Part shown: positions 1 through 8,583 of the stretch, piece after piece | Position numbering within the stretch: the first letter of the stretch is position 1 | How the letters are laid out: the number at the start of each line of letters is the position of its first letter | Source of the DNA: Membranihabitans maritimus | GTDB taxonomy: Bacteria; Bacteroidota; Bacteroidia; Chitinophagales; Saprospiraceae | Assembly: GCF_021729145.1 (NCBI RefSeq) | Contig: NZ_JAJSLW010000011.1 | Span: forward strand, 62,001-126,000 | DNA length: 64,000 nucleotides | Direction of reading: 5' to 3' | Made by a program: the position numbers and the translations under genes | Notes under the pieces: generated by a model | Database searches by the model: none | What the model was told of the DNA's origin: nothing | The model's input: only the letters and a program-made list of their open reading frames with translations

Positions 1-1377
1 TCCGATTATTCTTCTCTTCACCAGGTATATATCAATGGATTGCGATTGCCAGAGGATCCCGAGACCTTGATAATTGGTTCGGTAGGTGGAGATGGAGGTG
101 TCATCCTGGATAGTGTGCTGGAACTTCCGGATTCTGCACGTGTATGTTCGTGTGAAAATGTGACCAAAGGGCGTATTTGTGATTCATTGACCGATGGAAG
201 TTGCTGTAATTTAAGTGACGTAGTAGCTGCTACCAAAGCTACATCCGGTTGTGGCGGGTGCAAGCCTATGGTGAAAGATTTGGTCAATGAGACCTTGAAA
301 TCCATGGGACAGGAAGTGAAAGAAGTAGTTTGTGAGCATTTTGAATATAATCGACAGGAAATTTATGACCTGATCAAGGTTCATAAGATAGTTAGTTTTG
401 AGGAAGCTATATTGCGTTTTGGAAAAGGCCATGGGTGTGAGGTTTGTAAACCCGCCCTGGCCTCTATTTTTGCCAGTATTTATAATGAAACAGCAAATAA
501 ACAGGTTTCTATTCAGGATTCCAATGATCGATTTCTGGCAAACATACAGCGCAATGGTTCCTATTCGGTGGTTCCGAGAGTACCGGCAGGTGAAATAACG
601 CCTGATAAATTAATTGAAATGGGAAGGATTGCCAAGAAATACGATCTGTATACCAAGGTAACTGGCGGACAACGGATTGATATGTTCGGTGCCAAATTGG
701 AAGAATTACCTCTCATTTGGAAAGAATTGATCGATGCTGGATTTGAGAGTGGTCATGCATATGGCAAAGCACTGCGGACGGTCAAGAGCTGTGTCGGTTC
801 CACATGGTGTCGGTATGGAATGGACGAAAGTGTGAGTTTTGCTATAGAACTTGAAAATAGATATAAAGGGATTCGTTCTCCCCACAAAATAAAAGGAGGT
901 GTATCAGGCTGTATACGTGAATGTGCAGAAGCCAGGTGCAAGGATTTTGGAGTAATAGCCGTTGAAGGGGGCTGGAATCTTTATATCGGTGGAAACGGAG
1001 GGGCGAATCCCAAGCATGCCCAATTACTCGCAGAGCAAATCGATAATGAGACATGCATAAAATATATTGATCGATTTCTAATGTTTTACATACAAACAGC
1101 TGCGCCCCTTACCAGGACTTCCAAGTGGTTAGAAAAAGTGGAAGGCGGTATCGATTATGTTCGTCAAGTTGTGGTGGAAAACCGTCTGGGAATTGCAGAA
1201 GATCTGGAAAAAGAAATGCAGGGATTGATCAATTCTTATGAGTGTGAGTGGAAGCAAGCCATAGAAGACCCGGAAATGATGAAACGTTTCAAGCATTTTG
1301 TCAATTCGGATGATACAGATGACAATATAGTTTTTGTCCCGATGAGGGATCAAAAGATGCCAAGACCCTGGAAATAA
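1..1377 (+). CDS. nirB: NADH-dependent nitrite reductase large subunit, C-terminal part
   Basis: This is the siroheme subunit of assimilatory nitrite reductase, which reduces nitrite to ammonium in the cytoplasm with NirD. The reading frame is open through the left edge of the window, so the N-terminal FAD/NAD part lies outside and a start codon cannot be given. In order I see the end of the flavin domain, a BFD-type [2Fe-2S] domain (CSC near base 148, CGGC near base 252), a second BFD-like segment ending GHGCEVCKP, a ferredoxin-like half domain, and the siroheme/[4Fe-4S] ligands CVGSTWC (about base 790) and GCIRECAEARC (about base 907). All four cluster cysteines are present. nirD follows 43 bp downstream and a nitrate-sensor kinase comes after it. 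The identification is firm; only the truncation by the window edge limits it. Confidence 0.95.
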   Translation, partial: SDYSSLHQVYINGLRLPEDPETLIIGSVGGDGGVILDSVLELPDSARVCSCENVTKGRICDSLTDGSCCNLSDVVAATKATSGCGGCKPMVKDLVNETLKSMGQEVKEVVCEHFEYNRQEIYDLIKVHKIVSFEEAILRFGKGHGCEVCKPALASIFASIYNETANKQVSIQDSNDRFLANIQRNGSYSVVPRVPAGEITPDKLIEMGRIAKKYDLYTKVTGGQRIDMFGAKLEELPLIWKELIDAGFESGHAYGKALRTVKSCVGSTWCRYGMDESVSFAIELENRYKGIRSPHKIKGGVSGCIRECAEARCKDFGVIAVEGGWNLYIGGNGGANPKHAQLLAEQIDNETCIKYIDRFLMFYIQTAAPLTRTSKWLEKVEGGIDYVRQVVVENRLGIAEDLEKEMQGLINSYECEWKQAIEDPEMMKRFKHFVNSDDTDDNIVFVPMRDQKMPRPWK

Positions 1378-1420
1378 AATGATTATCGGAAAACGAAATT
1401 CCAATTCAAAATAAAGCAAA

Positions 1421-1798
1421 ATGCAAGATTTATTAAACGAATATCAAACTATAGGTGTGGATAAAGTGAAAGTATGGGTTAAGGCCGGAACGGTAGATGA
1501 TTTTCCGACCAACGGTGGTGCATGTATTAAATATAAAAAAAAGCAAATTGCAGTCTTTAACTTTACAACCATGTCCAGGTGGTATGCCTGTCAAAACCTT
1601 TGTCCACACAAAATGGAAATGGTTATATCTAGAGGTATGATTGGAGATAAAGATCAGATTCCAAAGGTTGCGTGTCCGTTGCACAAAAAGACTTTTTCAC
1701 TGGAGAATGGAACAAATATGGAAGGGGAGGATTACAAATTAGCCACATATCCTGTTCGGATAGCTGATGGAGCTGTATTCGTGGGGTTTTCGGAATAG
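1421..1798 (+). CDS. nirD: nitrite reductase small subunit, Rieske-type
   Basis: This 125-residue protein is the small partner of NirB. It has a Rieske-like fold and keeps both ligand pairs, CPH at about residue 60 and CPLH at about residue 85, so it probably binds a [2Fe-2S] cluster. Some enteric NirD proteins have lost these ligands, so the retained set is worth noting. The gene starts 43 bp after nirB with no terminator between them, which indicates one transcript. It is cytoplasmic, with no signal peptide or membrane segment. Family length is usually about 100-120 residues, so this looks complete. Confidence 0.92.
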   Translation: MQDLLNEYQTIGVDKVKVWVKAGTVDDFPTNGGACIKYKKKQIAVFNFTTMSRWYACQNLCPHKMEMVISRGMIGDKDQIPKVACPLHKKTFSLENGTNMEGEDYKLATYPVRIADGAVFVGFSE

Positions 1799-1863
1799 GT
1801 TTGTAAGGAAAAAGTGCCTAAAATTGGAAGTTATGAGTACTTAAAGGTAGGTGGGCTCATAAT

Positions 1864-1897
1864 TCACTCTTAGTACTTCACGGAATCTAATTACTTC
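1864..1897 (-). repeat. dispersed 34-bp repeat, copy A
   Basis: The reverse complement of this stretch matches 50251-50284 at 30 of 34 positions; the shared core is CCGTGAAGTACT. It lies between nirD and the sensor kinase. A second copy nearly 49 kb away, in another intergenic region, points to a dispersed non-coding repeat rather than a local operator. Confidence 0.6.
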
Positions 1898-1918
1898 CCG
1901 GTACTCACCTTGATTTTG

Positions 1919-1926
1919 TAACTTTG
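1919..1926 (+). promoter_or_regulatory. candidate -7 element of the sensor-kinase gene
   Basis: TAACTTTG matches the Bacteroidota -7 consensus TAnnTTTG and ends 7 bases before the ATG at 1934. No good TTTG -33 element sits 19-21 bp upstream. If used, transcription would begin at or next to the start codon, giving a leaderless message. Confidence 0.35.
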
Positions 1927-1933
1927 TACTGAT

Positions 1934-3790
1934 ATGGAACCAGCCCGGAAAAATTCATCTCCAGATATCGGGACCTTTCGTAGGTTGATCCGATTGTACA
2001 AATTGGCATTGGGTGCAGTAGCGTTGTCTGCAATTGTAAGTCAGGTTTTGATACAAAACTTTCTGGATCGGCAGGAGGGAGATGCCAAGGTTATTAATAT
2101 TTCCGGGCGCCAGCGTATGTTGAGTCAGAAGTTGACAAAGGAATCATTGAAGTTGGTATCCATTACCGACAATGTCAGGAGACAGGAGATCATCGATACT
2201 TTGAAATCAACGTTAACTCTTTGGAATTCTTCACATGAAAAATTGCAAAATATTGACAGGAAGTCTTTCCTTATTAAGGAAAACAGTAATCAAATTCTTC
2301 AATTATTTTCCAGGATTAATCCTTATTTCACCTCCATTTCCAACGCATTAGGTACAACATTGGCGGAGATAGAAAATAATATAAACATTTCGTCGGATTC
2401 TGTAAGTAGTTTGATTTACCCGGTCCTCAGTAGTGAGAATGAATTTTTGTATTGGATGGATGCGATCACTGACCAATACGAAAAAGAAGCTGCACGTAAA
2501 GTTGCCAAGCTGAGGAAATTAGAGTATGGACTGTTGATTTTTACTTTGTTGGTATTATTGGCGGAATTCCTTTTTATATTTAAACCGGTAGCTTTTGATG
2601 TAAAAGCAACTATGAAAAAGTTACTCGTTGCAGAGGATAAGGCAAAAAAAATGGCCAGAGAAGCTGATGAGATGAGTAATGCGCGAGAACGTTCTGTTCG
2701 TGAATTACGCGCATTAAATTATGCCATGGACCAGGCCTTATTATATGCGAGGTTGACTACTGACGGTAGGGTAATCCATCTCGGGGCCAAATTTTCAAAT
2801 CTATTTGATTTACGTACTTCTTATTATGACGGAAGGGAGAACCCCATACATAAATGGAAGCGAAAAGATGAACTTTTTTCGAAATTAATCGCTAGTAAGG
2901 AATCAGAGCAGAGGGCGATCGAAAGTGTAATATCGGAGAATCAGAGGAGAGGTTGGCAAGGAGAGATGAAATTAACTCGTACAGACCAGGAGATTTGGTT
3001 GGAAATGTCATTGATCCCGGTGTTTATATCTAAAGAAAAATCTGAACTTTTATTAATATGTATGGACATTACGGAACGTAAGAAGGCCCAATTTGAGATC
3101 GACAGATTAAATAAAGAAACATTTGAAGAGAAGATGAACCAGCAAAAGGTGATCTCTGGTAAGATTATTGAAAACCAGGAAAATGAACAGAATCGAATTG
3201 CAAAAGATATTCACGATGGGATTGGGCAAATGTTAACTGGATTAAAATTTAATTTGGAAAGTATAAATCTGGATCAACCTGAGAAAGCTGCTTCCAAAAT
3301 AGAAAATCTTAAAGAGCTCACTACTTCGATTATTAAAGGAGTACGGACAGCAACATTTAATCTGGCACCGCCAGAGCTAACAGATCATGGAATTGTTCCT
3401 GCATTGCAAAAGCTTACACGCGAGTTGTCTCGATTGACAGGGAAGGAAATTATTTTTCTTAACAAGAGTGATTTTAATCTTCGATTGGAGTCCTTAAAAG
3501 AGATTAATATTTACCGAATCGTTCAGGAAGCCATTAACAATGCTATAAAATATGCAGAATCATCGCATATTATGGTGACCCTTTCGCATAGTGAACATTT
3601 ATTGAGTTTGATTATTGATGACAATGGAAAGGGATTTAAGGTGCGGGAAATATCAGATGCAAATGATGGGACTACTCCCGGGCTGGGAATGTCCTTTATG
3701 CGGGAGCGTACCCAATATATAGATGGCCGGATTTTTATAAATTCAATTCCAGGGGAAGGTACCAGAATCACCTTGAATATTCCAATATGA
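1934..3790 (+). CDS. NarX-like nitrate/nitrite sensor histidine kinase
   Basis: This 618-residue membrane kinase should sense nitrate or nitrite outside the inner membrane and phosphorylate a NarL-type regulator. It has a membrane segment at about residues 20-42, a periplasmic PilJ/NarX-type sensor domain beginning with the P-box-like INISGRQRMLSQKL, a second membrane segment at about 196-217, a coiled coil, a PAS-like domain (about 255-390), a HisKA_3 dimerisation domain with the phospho-accepting His in IHDGIGQ (about residue 427), and an HATPase_c domain with DDNGKGF and a GLGMSFM glycine box. It follows nirBD in the same direction, which supports nitrogen-oxide sensing. Its likely partner is the regulator at 25683-26351, about 22 kb away. 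The ligand is inferred from domain type and context, not shown. Confidence 0.85.
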   Translation: MEPARKNSSPDIGTFRRLIRLYKLALGAVALSAIVSQVLIQNFLDRQEGDAKVINISGRQRMLSQKLTKESLKLVSITDNVRRQEIIDTLKSTLTLWNSSHEKLQNIDRKSFLIKENSNQILQLFSRINPYFTSISNALGTTLAEIENNINISSDSVSSLIYPVLSSENEFLYWMDAITDQYEKEAARKVAKLRKLEYGLLIFTLLVLLAEFLFIFKPVAFDVKATMKKLLVAEDKAKKMAREADEMSNARERSVRELRALNYAMDQALLYARLTTDGRVIHLGAKFSNLFDLRTSYYDGRENPIHKWKRKDELFSKLIASKESEQRAIESVISENQRRGWQGEMKLTRTDQEIWLEMSLIPVFISKEKSELLLICMDITERKKAQFEIDRLNKETFEEKMNQQKVISGKIIENQENEQNRIAKDIHDGIGQMLTGLKFNLESINLDQPEKAASKIENLKELTTSIIKGVRTATFNLAPPELTDHGIVPALQKLTRELSRLTGKEIIFLNKSDFNLRLESLKEINIYRIVQEAINNAIKYAESSHIMVTLSHSEHLLSLIIDDNGKGFKVREISDANDGTTPGLGMSFMRERTQYIDGRIFINSIPGEGTRITLNIPI

Positions 3791-4082
3791 TTAGGCAGTT
3801 ATTAAATTTGTTCTCATTCCAATTGGTTCATGTTATATGAAGAGTATTTGTAAATACTTTCAGTGATTCAACCCAAAAATGTTGAGCCAGGGATTTTTTG
3901 TAGTAATTTAATTTCCCTTAATCCAACACATCAGAAATATTTGAAATGGCTTATTATTCGATTTCCGGGGAAATCACTTAGTATATTCCGGGAACCATGG
4001 AGTCTGTATTTGTAAATTCGGCTTCAATGCGGATAGATAGCAAAAATGTACAATTTGATACCAATAGGGGGGGAATAAAAAA
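3791..4082. other. intergenic region with no gene seen
   Basis: Together with the terminator that follows, this leaves about 340 bases between the kinase and the OmpA-type gene without an open frame I can support. It includes a seven-G run at 4067-4073. I see no RNA gene. Confidence 0.5.
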
Positions 4083-4108
4083 GGCGATTGAAGAATGCTT
4101 CAATCGCC
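4083..4108 (-). terminator. rho-independent terminator of the OmpA-family gene
   Basis: GGCGATTGAAG and CTTCAATCGCC form a perfect 11-bp stem around a 4-base loop. On the minus strand a T-rich tract follows. It lies 24 bases after the OmpA-family stop codon. Confidence 0.85.
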
Positions 4109-4131
4109 TAAAATAACTTAATATTTTATTT

Positions 4132-5928
4132 TTAATATCCTGAATTTCTATTTCCACTGTATTTAGATCCAGATCTTGATGAACCAGGCGTTCCTTCCCC
4201 TGCATCGGGACCATCTGGTTCTGCCATTGATTCATCTCCAGGCTTGGCAATATAGAATTCTACTCTTCTATTCAGATACTGCTGCATTTCTTCTCTTTTT
4301 TCCAGGCTATGATTATCTTCTAACTCAGGTATGAGTGTATTTTCTTCACCTCCATATTGGATCACGAAGCGTTCTCTCGGAATATCATATCTATCCACTA
4401 AATAATCTATAGTGGCATTTGCTCGCCTATATGATAAAACTTTATTATAATCCTCATTACCTCGGTTATCGGTGAATCCTTTGACCAGAACTTTTACATC
4501 GGGATGAGTATTCATTACAGTAGCCACCTGGTGAAGTGCTCCGTAAAATTCTGGTTTTACATAGTATTTATTTAAGTCAAAATTAACCATAGGTAAGAAC
4601 CACTCTGTTCTTATATTATCCAATTTGCTATTGACCAAAGAATTAATTTCATCTTCAGTCATATAACCAGGATCAGGCATAATAGCTACTCCATCTTCAT
4701 CCACATCGAATCCAGGATTGGAAAATGGCTCTTTGTCCATATAATCTGCTACGCCGTCATCATCACTATCCAATGCAACGCCTCTAACATCGACTGGTGC
4801 CCCACTGGGGGTATCCGGTTCCTGATCAAGCATATCAATTACCCCATCTTCATCCGTATCCGTTAAATCCAATTCGGGACGTGATTTGACTTCTGCCAAA
4901 TCCATTAGAGAGGAAGAAAGTGGATTTAACCAATATAAAGGTTCAGTCCTTTTATCAAATGATCCTAAATTTATATTCAAACTCAAGCTAGTATAGTGCA
5001 ATAAATCTAGATTGTTGGATTGGTCTACCGCGTCTCTATATTCATAGCTATCCAACAAATCGTTATCCGCAAATACCACTTGATGTCTCAATCCAATATT
5101 CAAACGGTCATTTATTTTTCTAGATACTCCTACACTTCCCAAAAACGTTGGATAAATAGATTTGTCATCGCCCAAAGCTTTTATAGTATTGGATACACCA
5201 CCATCTGTTTCCCATGAATCATCGAGTAGGTTTTCGATCCTTTCTCTTGCTGTTTTTCGATCCTCTTTTGAAGTAAGATTTAATCCCTGAGTTACACTCC
5301 CCCAATTGTAGTTAGACGAACCATTAAACAGATTCAAAGTCGTAGTGGGTGCTTCGAAACCAATTCCACCGGCAATATTAAAATTCCATTTGGTCGATGG
5401 TCTGTGGAACAGGATATTTCCCATATTAATAACTGCTTCGATTCCACCACCCCAAACTTGTGTTTTATAACTTCTGTGAATATTACTAACTCCCTCGAAT
5501 CTCCCTCCAAGATTATTTTGACGGTAGAACTTTTCTCTTTTTATTACATTTATTCCAGTAGGCCTGGCGTCAAGTCCACGAGCACTGTAATAATTCACAG
5601 AAGCTCTAACTGAAATATTGTAATTAATTGCTTTTCTTAAATGTGCACCAAACCCTATCCCGCTTAAAAATTGTGGCTCTACGTCTCCACTTATGAATGA
5701 ATGTCCAACATTCACACCCAGCTCCCACATATCTTTTGGTTTGGCAGAATATGGATAGTCACCGGATCTCCATTCACCATTTTGTTCAGGATCTACCGTT
5801 TTATTATCATCAATCATTTGTGATCCGTACGAAATGCCGGAAACTCGTTCATTTGACGACTCGTCCTGGGCTTGAACTGAAGATAGTGCAAATAAACTGA
5901 GAATAAAGAAGTAAAAAATGCGTGTCAT
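4132..5928 (-). CDS. OmpA-family outer-membrane protein with calcium-binding-type repeats
   Basis: This 598-residue protein probably links the outer membrane to peptidoglycan. A signal peptide (MTRIFYFFILSLFALSSVQA) is followed by a long beta-strand-rich region (about 45-340) that resembles a porin-type barrel. Next come thrombospondin-type-3-like repeats with DTDEDGVID, DSDDDGVAD and DVDEDGVA (about 350-410), then a C-terminal OmpA domain (about 455-570) with NFDLNKYYVKP and the peptidoglycan-binding region GFTDNRGNEDYN...RRA. A low-complexity Gly/Ser tail ends it. This architecture is widespread in Bacteroidota. It is a single-gene unit with its own -7 element and terminator, and it lies beside the gliding/T9SS block without sharing a transcript with it. 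Confidence 0.85.
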   Translation of the reverse strand: MTRIFYFFILSLFALSSVQAQDESSNERVSGISYGSQMIDDNKTVDPEQNGEWRSGDYPYSAKPKDMWELGVNVGHSFISGDVEPQFLSGIGFGAHLRKAINYNISVRASVNYYSARGLDARPTGINVIKREKFYRQNNLGGRFEGVSNIHRSYKTQVWGGGIEAVINMGNILFHRPSTKWNFNIAGGIGFEAPTTTLNLFNGSSNYNWGSVTQGLNLTSKEDRKTARERIENLLDDSWETDGGVSNTIKALGDDKSIYPTFLGSVGVSRKINDRLNIGLRHQVVFADNDLLDSYEYRDAVDQSNNLDLLHYTSLSLNINLGSFDKRTEPLYWLNPLSSSLMDLAEVKSRPELDLTDTDEDGVIDMLDQEPDTPSGAPVDVRGVALDSDDDGVADYMDKEPFSNPGFDVDEDGVAIMPDPGYMTEDEINSLVNSKLDNIRTEWFLPMVNFDLNKYYVKPEFYGALHQVATVMNTHPDVKVLVKGFTDNRGNEDYNKVLSYRRANATIDYLVDRYDIPRERFVIQYGGEENTLIPELEDNHSLEKREEMQQYLNRRVEFYIAKPGDESMAEPDGPDAGEGTPGSSRSGSKYSGNRNSGY

Positions 5929-5962
5929 AGGGTGTATTATTTACCAAAAAATATTTTCTTTA

Positions 5963-5970
5963 CAAAGATA
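5963..5970 (-). promoter_or_regulatory. candidate -7 element of the OmpA-family gene
   Basis: On the minus strand this reads TATCTTTG, a perfect TAnnTTTG match, about 35 bases before the start codon. I see no convincing -33 element. Confidence 0.4.
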
Positions 5971-6043
5971 ATTGATTCTTTATTAATATAAAATCTATTC
6001 CAATCTTTATAATTAATTAATGTAATGTTAAAATTTTCAAAGA

Positions 6044-7060
6044 ATGGATCTGAATAAAATATTGAACGGTTTGAAAAAACCGACAAACAATATAAATTTC
6101 AATGATAACTATCAAAATATCATTCTGTCCAATTTACAGAATAAGTACGGAAATAAATTCAAAGAGTCACTGGACTTATTAAACTTTAACACTTCCACAC
6201 TAATTTGGGACCAACAAATTAATGATCCTTATGAATTATCTCCTATTTTTAATCAATGGAGTCATTTAAAAGGTAAAATTTGTTATATCTCTGATTCCAG
6301 GGAATCATTAAGGTTGGTGTCCAATGCTATTGCCAATGAATCCAGACGCTATATATATTCTATTATTAGTGAAAATACTAATTCTTGTGAGTTAATTAAG
6401 TATTTCTTAAATAATACAAAAAAAAATACAATTCACCATAATTTTTTAGCTGAACAACAACATTTGTTATCAAATTATCCTGATTCAGTCTTTTCCCTAA
6501 GGTTGGGAGCTTTGAAGAATGATCTTTCATCTGCTTTCCCTTATCTGTTTGACAGTGAATTTATTATACTTAATGTAAACGCATTAAAATTTTGCGATGC
6601 CCCTGCCCAGGATGGAATTAATCCAAGCGGTCTTACTTCGGAAGAAATTAATCAGATTGCCTTTATGGCGGGGCAGAGTCCGATCAATAAGTATTTTATT
6701 GTGTATGGATTGGATAATCTTGACAGGGATGTTAATGGTGTGACCTTTAATGCCATATCCCAATTACTTTGGTATTATAATCTGGGGGCAGTTGAAAAGA
6801 GGTTGATAGCACCTGATGACCTTGCTGGTCATGGGCATGAATTTGTGATTCAATCTTCTAATTTATCGGAAAACATATCTTTTATTAAAGATATATTGAC
6901 AGGAAAATGGTACCATAAATTGCCTTTTTTGGTTCCGGGAAAATATTCTCATCATCAGTGGATTCCCTCTACTTATGAGGAGTATTTGAAGGCTTCAGAT
7001 GATAATATTCCCTATAGATTACTAGAGTTATATGATGTGTTTAGAGGGTTAGAGGCCTGA
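6044..7060 (+). CDS. arginase/formimidoylglutamase-fold protein, metal site degenerate
   Basis: This 338-residue protein follows the ureohydrolase (arginase/formimidoylglutamase) fold, but the metal ligands of active members look lost. The usual SxDxDxxDP region is replaced by LNVNALKFCDAPAQDGINPS at about residues 178-197, and no GGDH or DAHxD motif is visible. The downstream part (GLTSEEINQIAFMAG, then SQLLWYYNLGA, then IPSTYEEYLKAS near the C-terminus) keeps the pattern of a Bacteroidota branch of the family. It overlaps the convergent murF gene by 20 bp at the 3' end. I infer a non-catalytic or altered role and no substrate can be named. Assignment to the superfamily is fairly sure; function is unknown. 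Confidence 0.65.
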   Translation: MDLNKILNGLKKPTNNINFNDNYQNIILSNLQNKYGNKFKESLDLLNFNTSTLIWDQQINDPYELSPIFNQWSHLKGKICYISDSRESLRLVSNAIANESRRYIYSIISENTNSCELIKYFLNNTKKNTIHHNFLAEQQHLLSNYPDSVFSLRLGALKNDLSSAFPYLFDSEFIILNVNALKFCDAPAQDGINPSGLTSEEINQIAFMAGQSPINKYFIVYGLDNLDRDVNGVTFNAISQLLWYYNLGAVEKRLIAPDDLAGHGHEFVIQSSNLSENISFIKDILTGKWYHKLPFLVPGKYSHHQWIPSTYEEYLKASDDNIPYRLLELYDVFRGLEA

Positions 7061-8384
7061 TTATATTTTCTAATTGCAAAAACCTTGATCCTTTTATTAA
7101 TATGTTGGCGTTTTTATTTTCTATAGTTTTTTTGGTTTGTAGGATAAACTCGTCAGTATTAGCGTAAAGAAAGAAGGGTTTTGAAGTCGGTATCTCTACG
7201 TGTTGAAAAATTTGTCCGATTAGATGAATTTCATCCACTTGAGACAAATTGATTTTAGAAATTAAATCCGTGTGTTCTTCCTCTGCGACCGCACCCAATT
7301 CTCCCATTTCCCCAATAATTAGAATTTTTGGTTTGGTAAAGGACGAATCGAAAGCCTGAATGGAGGCCCACATGCTTGTAGGGTTGGCGTTATATGCATC
7401 TAAAACTACAGTATTATTGTTCCAATGCACAATTCTCGAACGATTTGATCCGGGTTCAAATTTTTCAATCGCTGTTTTTATACTTTGTAATGGAATGTCA
7501 AAAAATAAAGAAATTGATACGGCATTTTTTATATTATTTAAATTGTGATCACCTATTAATTTAGTTTTAATGGCAACCCTAATATTCTTTAGATTGTCGA
7601 TAAGTACAAAGTGTAGGAAAGGAGACTTCCGGACGTTATCTAATGATATGTTTTTATATAAATTTTTTGATGCAAAAAGAATTTTATTTACCGGGTGTGA
7701 TTTTAATGATTCGATACTTTTTTCTTCGGTATTTACAAATAGCTTACCATTGTTTGCAAATAAATAATCTGCTAATTCTGACTTAGCTTTTAAAACACCC
7801 TCGATAGAGTGTAAGTATTCCAAATGGGATTTGCCAATGTTTAAAATAATTCCAAAATCAGGTTCTGCAATTCTGCATAAGTCTTTTATCTCACCAAAAT
7901 GATTAGTTCCCATTTCCAGGACGAAAAAGTCTGTTTCCGGCGGAGCCTGCAAGATTGTCAGGGGCAAGCCGATATTATTGTTAAAGTTTCCCGGTGTACT
8001 ATGTACCTGGTACTTTTCTGACAATATTTTAGATATTAATTCTTTATTGGTCGTTTTTCCATTGCTTCCTGTAACAGCTAGTATAGGCGCATCAAACTGC
8101 TTTATGTGATGTGTTGCTAAATCCTGTAAAATAGCCAGGGGACTCTTTACGACAAAAATATGAGGTAGATCTATTGATGGTGGGGACTTTTCACAAATTA
8201 TAGCTATAGCCCCTTTTTCGGCGGCTTCCTTTACAAAATTATTGGCGTCAAAATTGTTGCCTTTTAGGGCGAAAAATATTTGTCCGGCTTCTAGTGTCCT
8301 GGTATCTATAGATACTCCTTTACTGTTGATAAATATACCGTATACTTGGTCGACAATATTTTGTTCTGATTTATTATGCATCAT
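7041..8384 (-). CDS. murF: UDP-N-acetylmuramoyl-tripeptide--D-Ala-D-Ala ligase
   Basis: MurF adds D-Ala-D-Ala to the UDP-MurNAc tripeptide, the last cytoplasmic step of the peptidoglycan precursor. At 447 residues it has the usual length. An N-terminal substrate domain with SKGVSIDTRTLEAGQIFFAL is followed by the ATP loop GSNGKTTNKE (about residue 105), a central ligase motif ending VLEMGTNHFGEI, and a C-terminal domain with VLDAYNANPTSM and IGEMGELG. It lies downstream of gldJ in the same direction, with a hairpin terminator between them. The pairing gldJ-murF also occurs in other Bacteroidota. Confidence 0.95.
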   Translation of the reverse strand: MMHNKSEQNIVDQVYGIFINSKGVSIDTRTLEAGQIFFALKGNNFDANNFVKEAAEKGAIAIICEKSPPSIDLPHIFVVKSPLAILQDLATHHIKQFDAPILAVTGSNGKTTNKELISKILSEKYQVHSTPGNFNNNIGLPLTILQAPPETDFFVLEMGTNHFGEIKDLCRIAEPDFGIILNIGKSHLEYLHSIEGVLKAKSELADYLFANNGKLFVNTEEKSIESLKSHPVNKILFASKNLYKNISLDNVRKSPFLHFVLIDNLKNIRVAIKTKLIGDHNLNNIKNAVSISLFFDIPLQSIKTAIEKFEPGSNRSRIVHWNNNTVVLDAYNANPTSMWASIQAFDSSFTKPKILIIGEMGELGAVAEEEHTDLISKINLSQVDEIHLIGQIFQHVEIPTSKPFFLYANTDEFILQTKKTIENKNANILIKGSRFLQLENIIRPLTL

Positions 8385-8515
8385 GTAATAATACGGACTT
8401 AATTAAATATAATGGGGCTTGAGAAGATTAAACAAATATCTGTTTGTTGCATTTTTCTATTTGTAGGTAGTAAAATCCGTTCTAAAGAATAGTTGCTGTT
8501 TTTTTGCAATAAAAA

Positions 8516-8538
8516 AGGCCCTCAATAGTTGAAGGCCT
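8516..8538 (-). terminator. rho-independent terminator of gldJ
   Basis: On the minus strand AGGCCTTCAA and TTGAGGGCCT form a 10-bp stem with one G-T pair and a 3-base loop, followed by a T run. It lies 46 bases after the gldJ stop codon. Confidence 0.8.
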
Positions 8539-8583
8539 CAAATTTAATTTCTGTAGAAAAGACGGCTACACTAAGTATTCATT

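Noticed and set aside
1833-1912. Cluster of NarL-type heptamers (TACTT...) upstream of the sensor kinase
   Set aside because: Most of them fall in or beside the dispersed 34-bp repeat that also occurs at 50251, so repeat ancestry explains them better.
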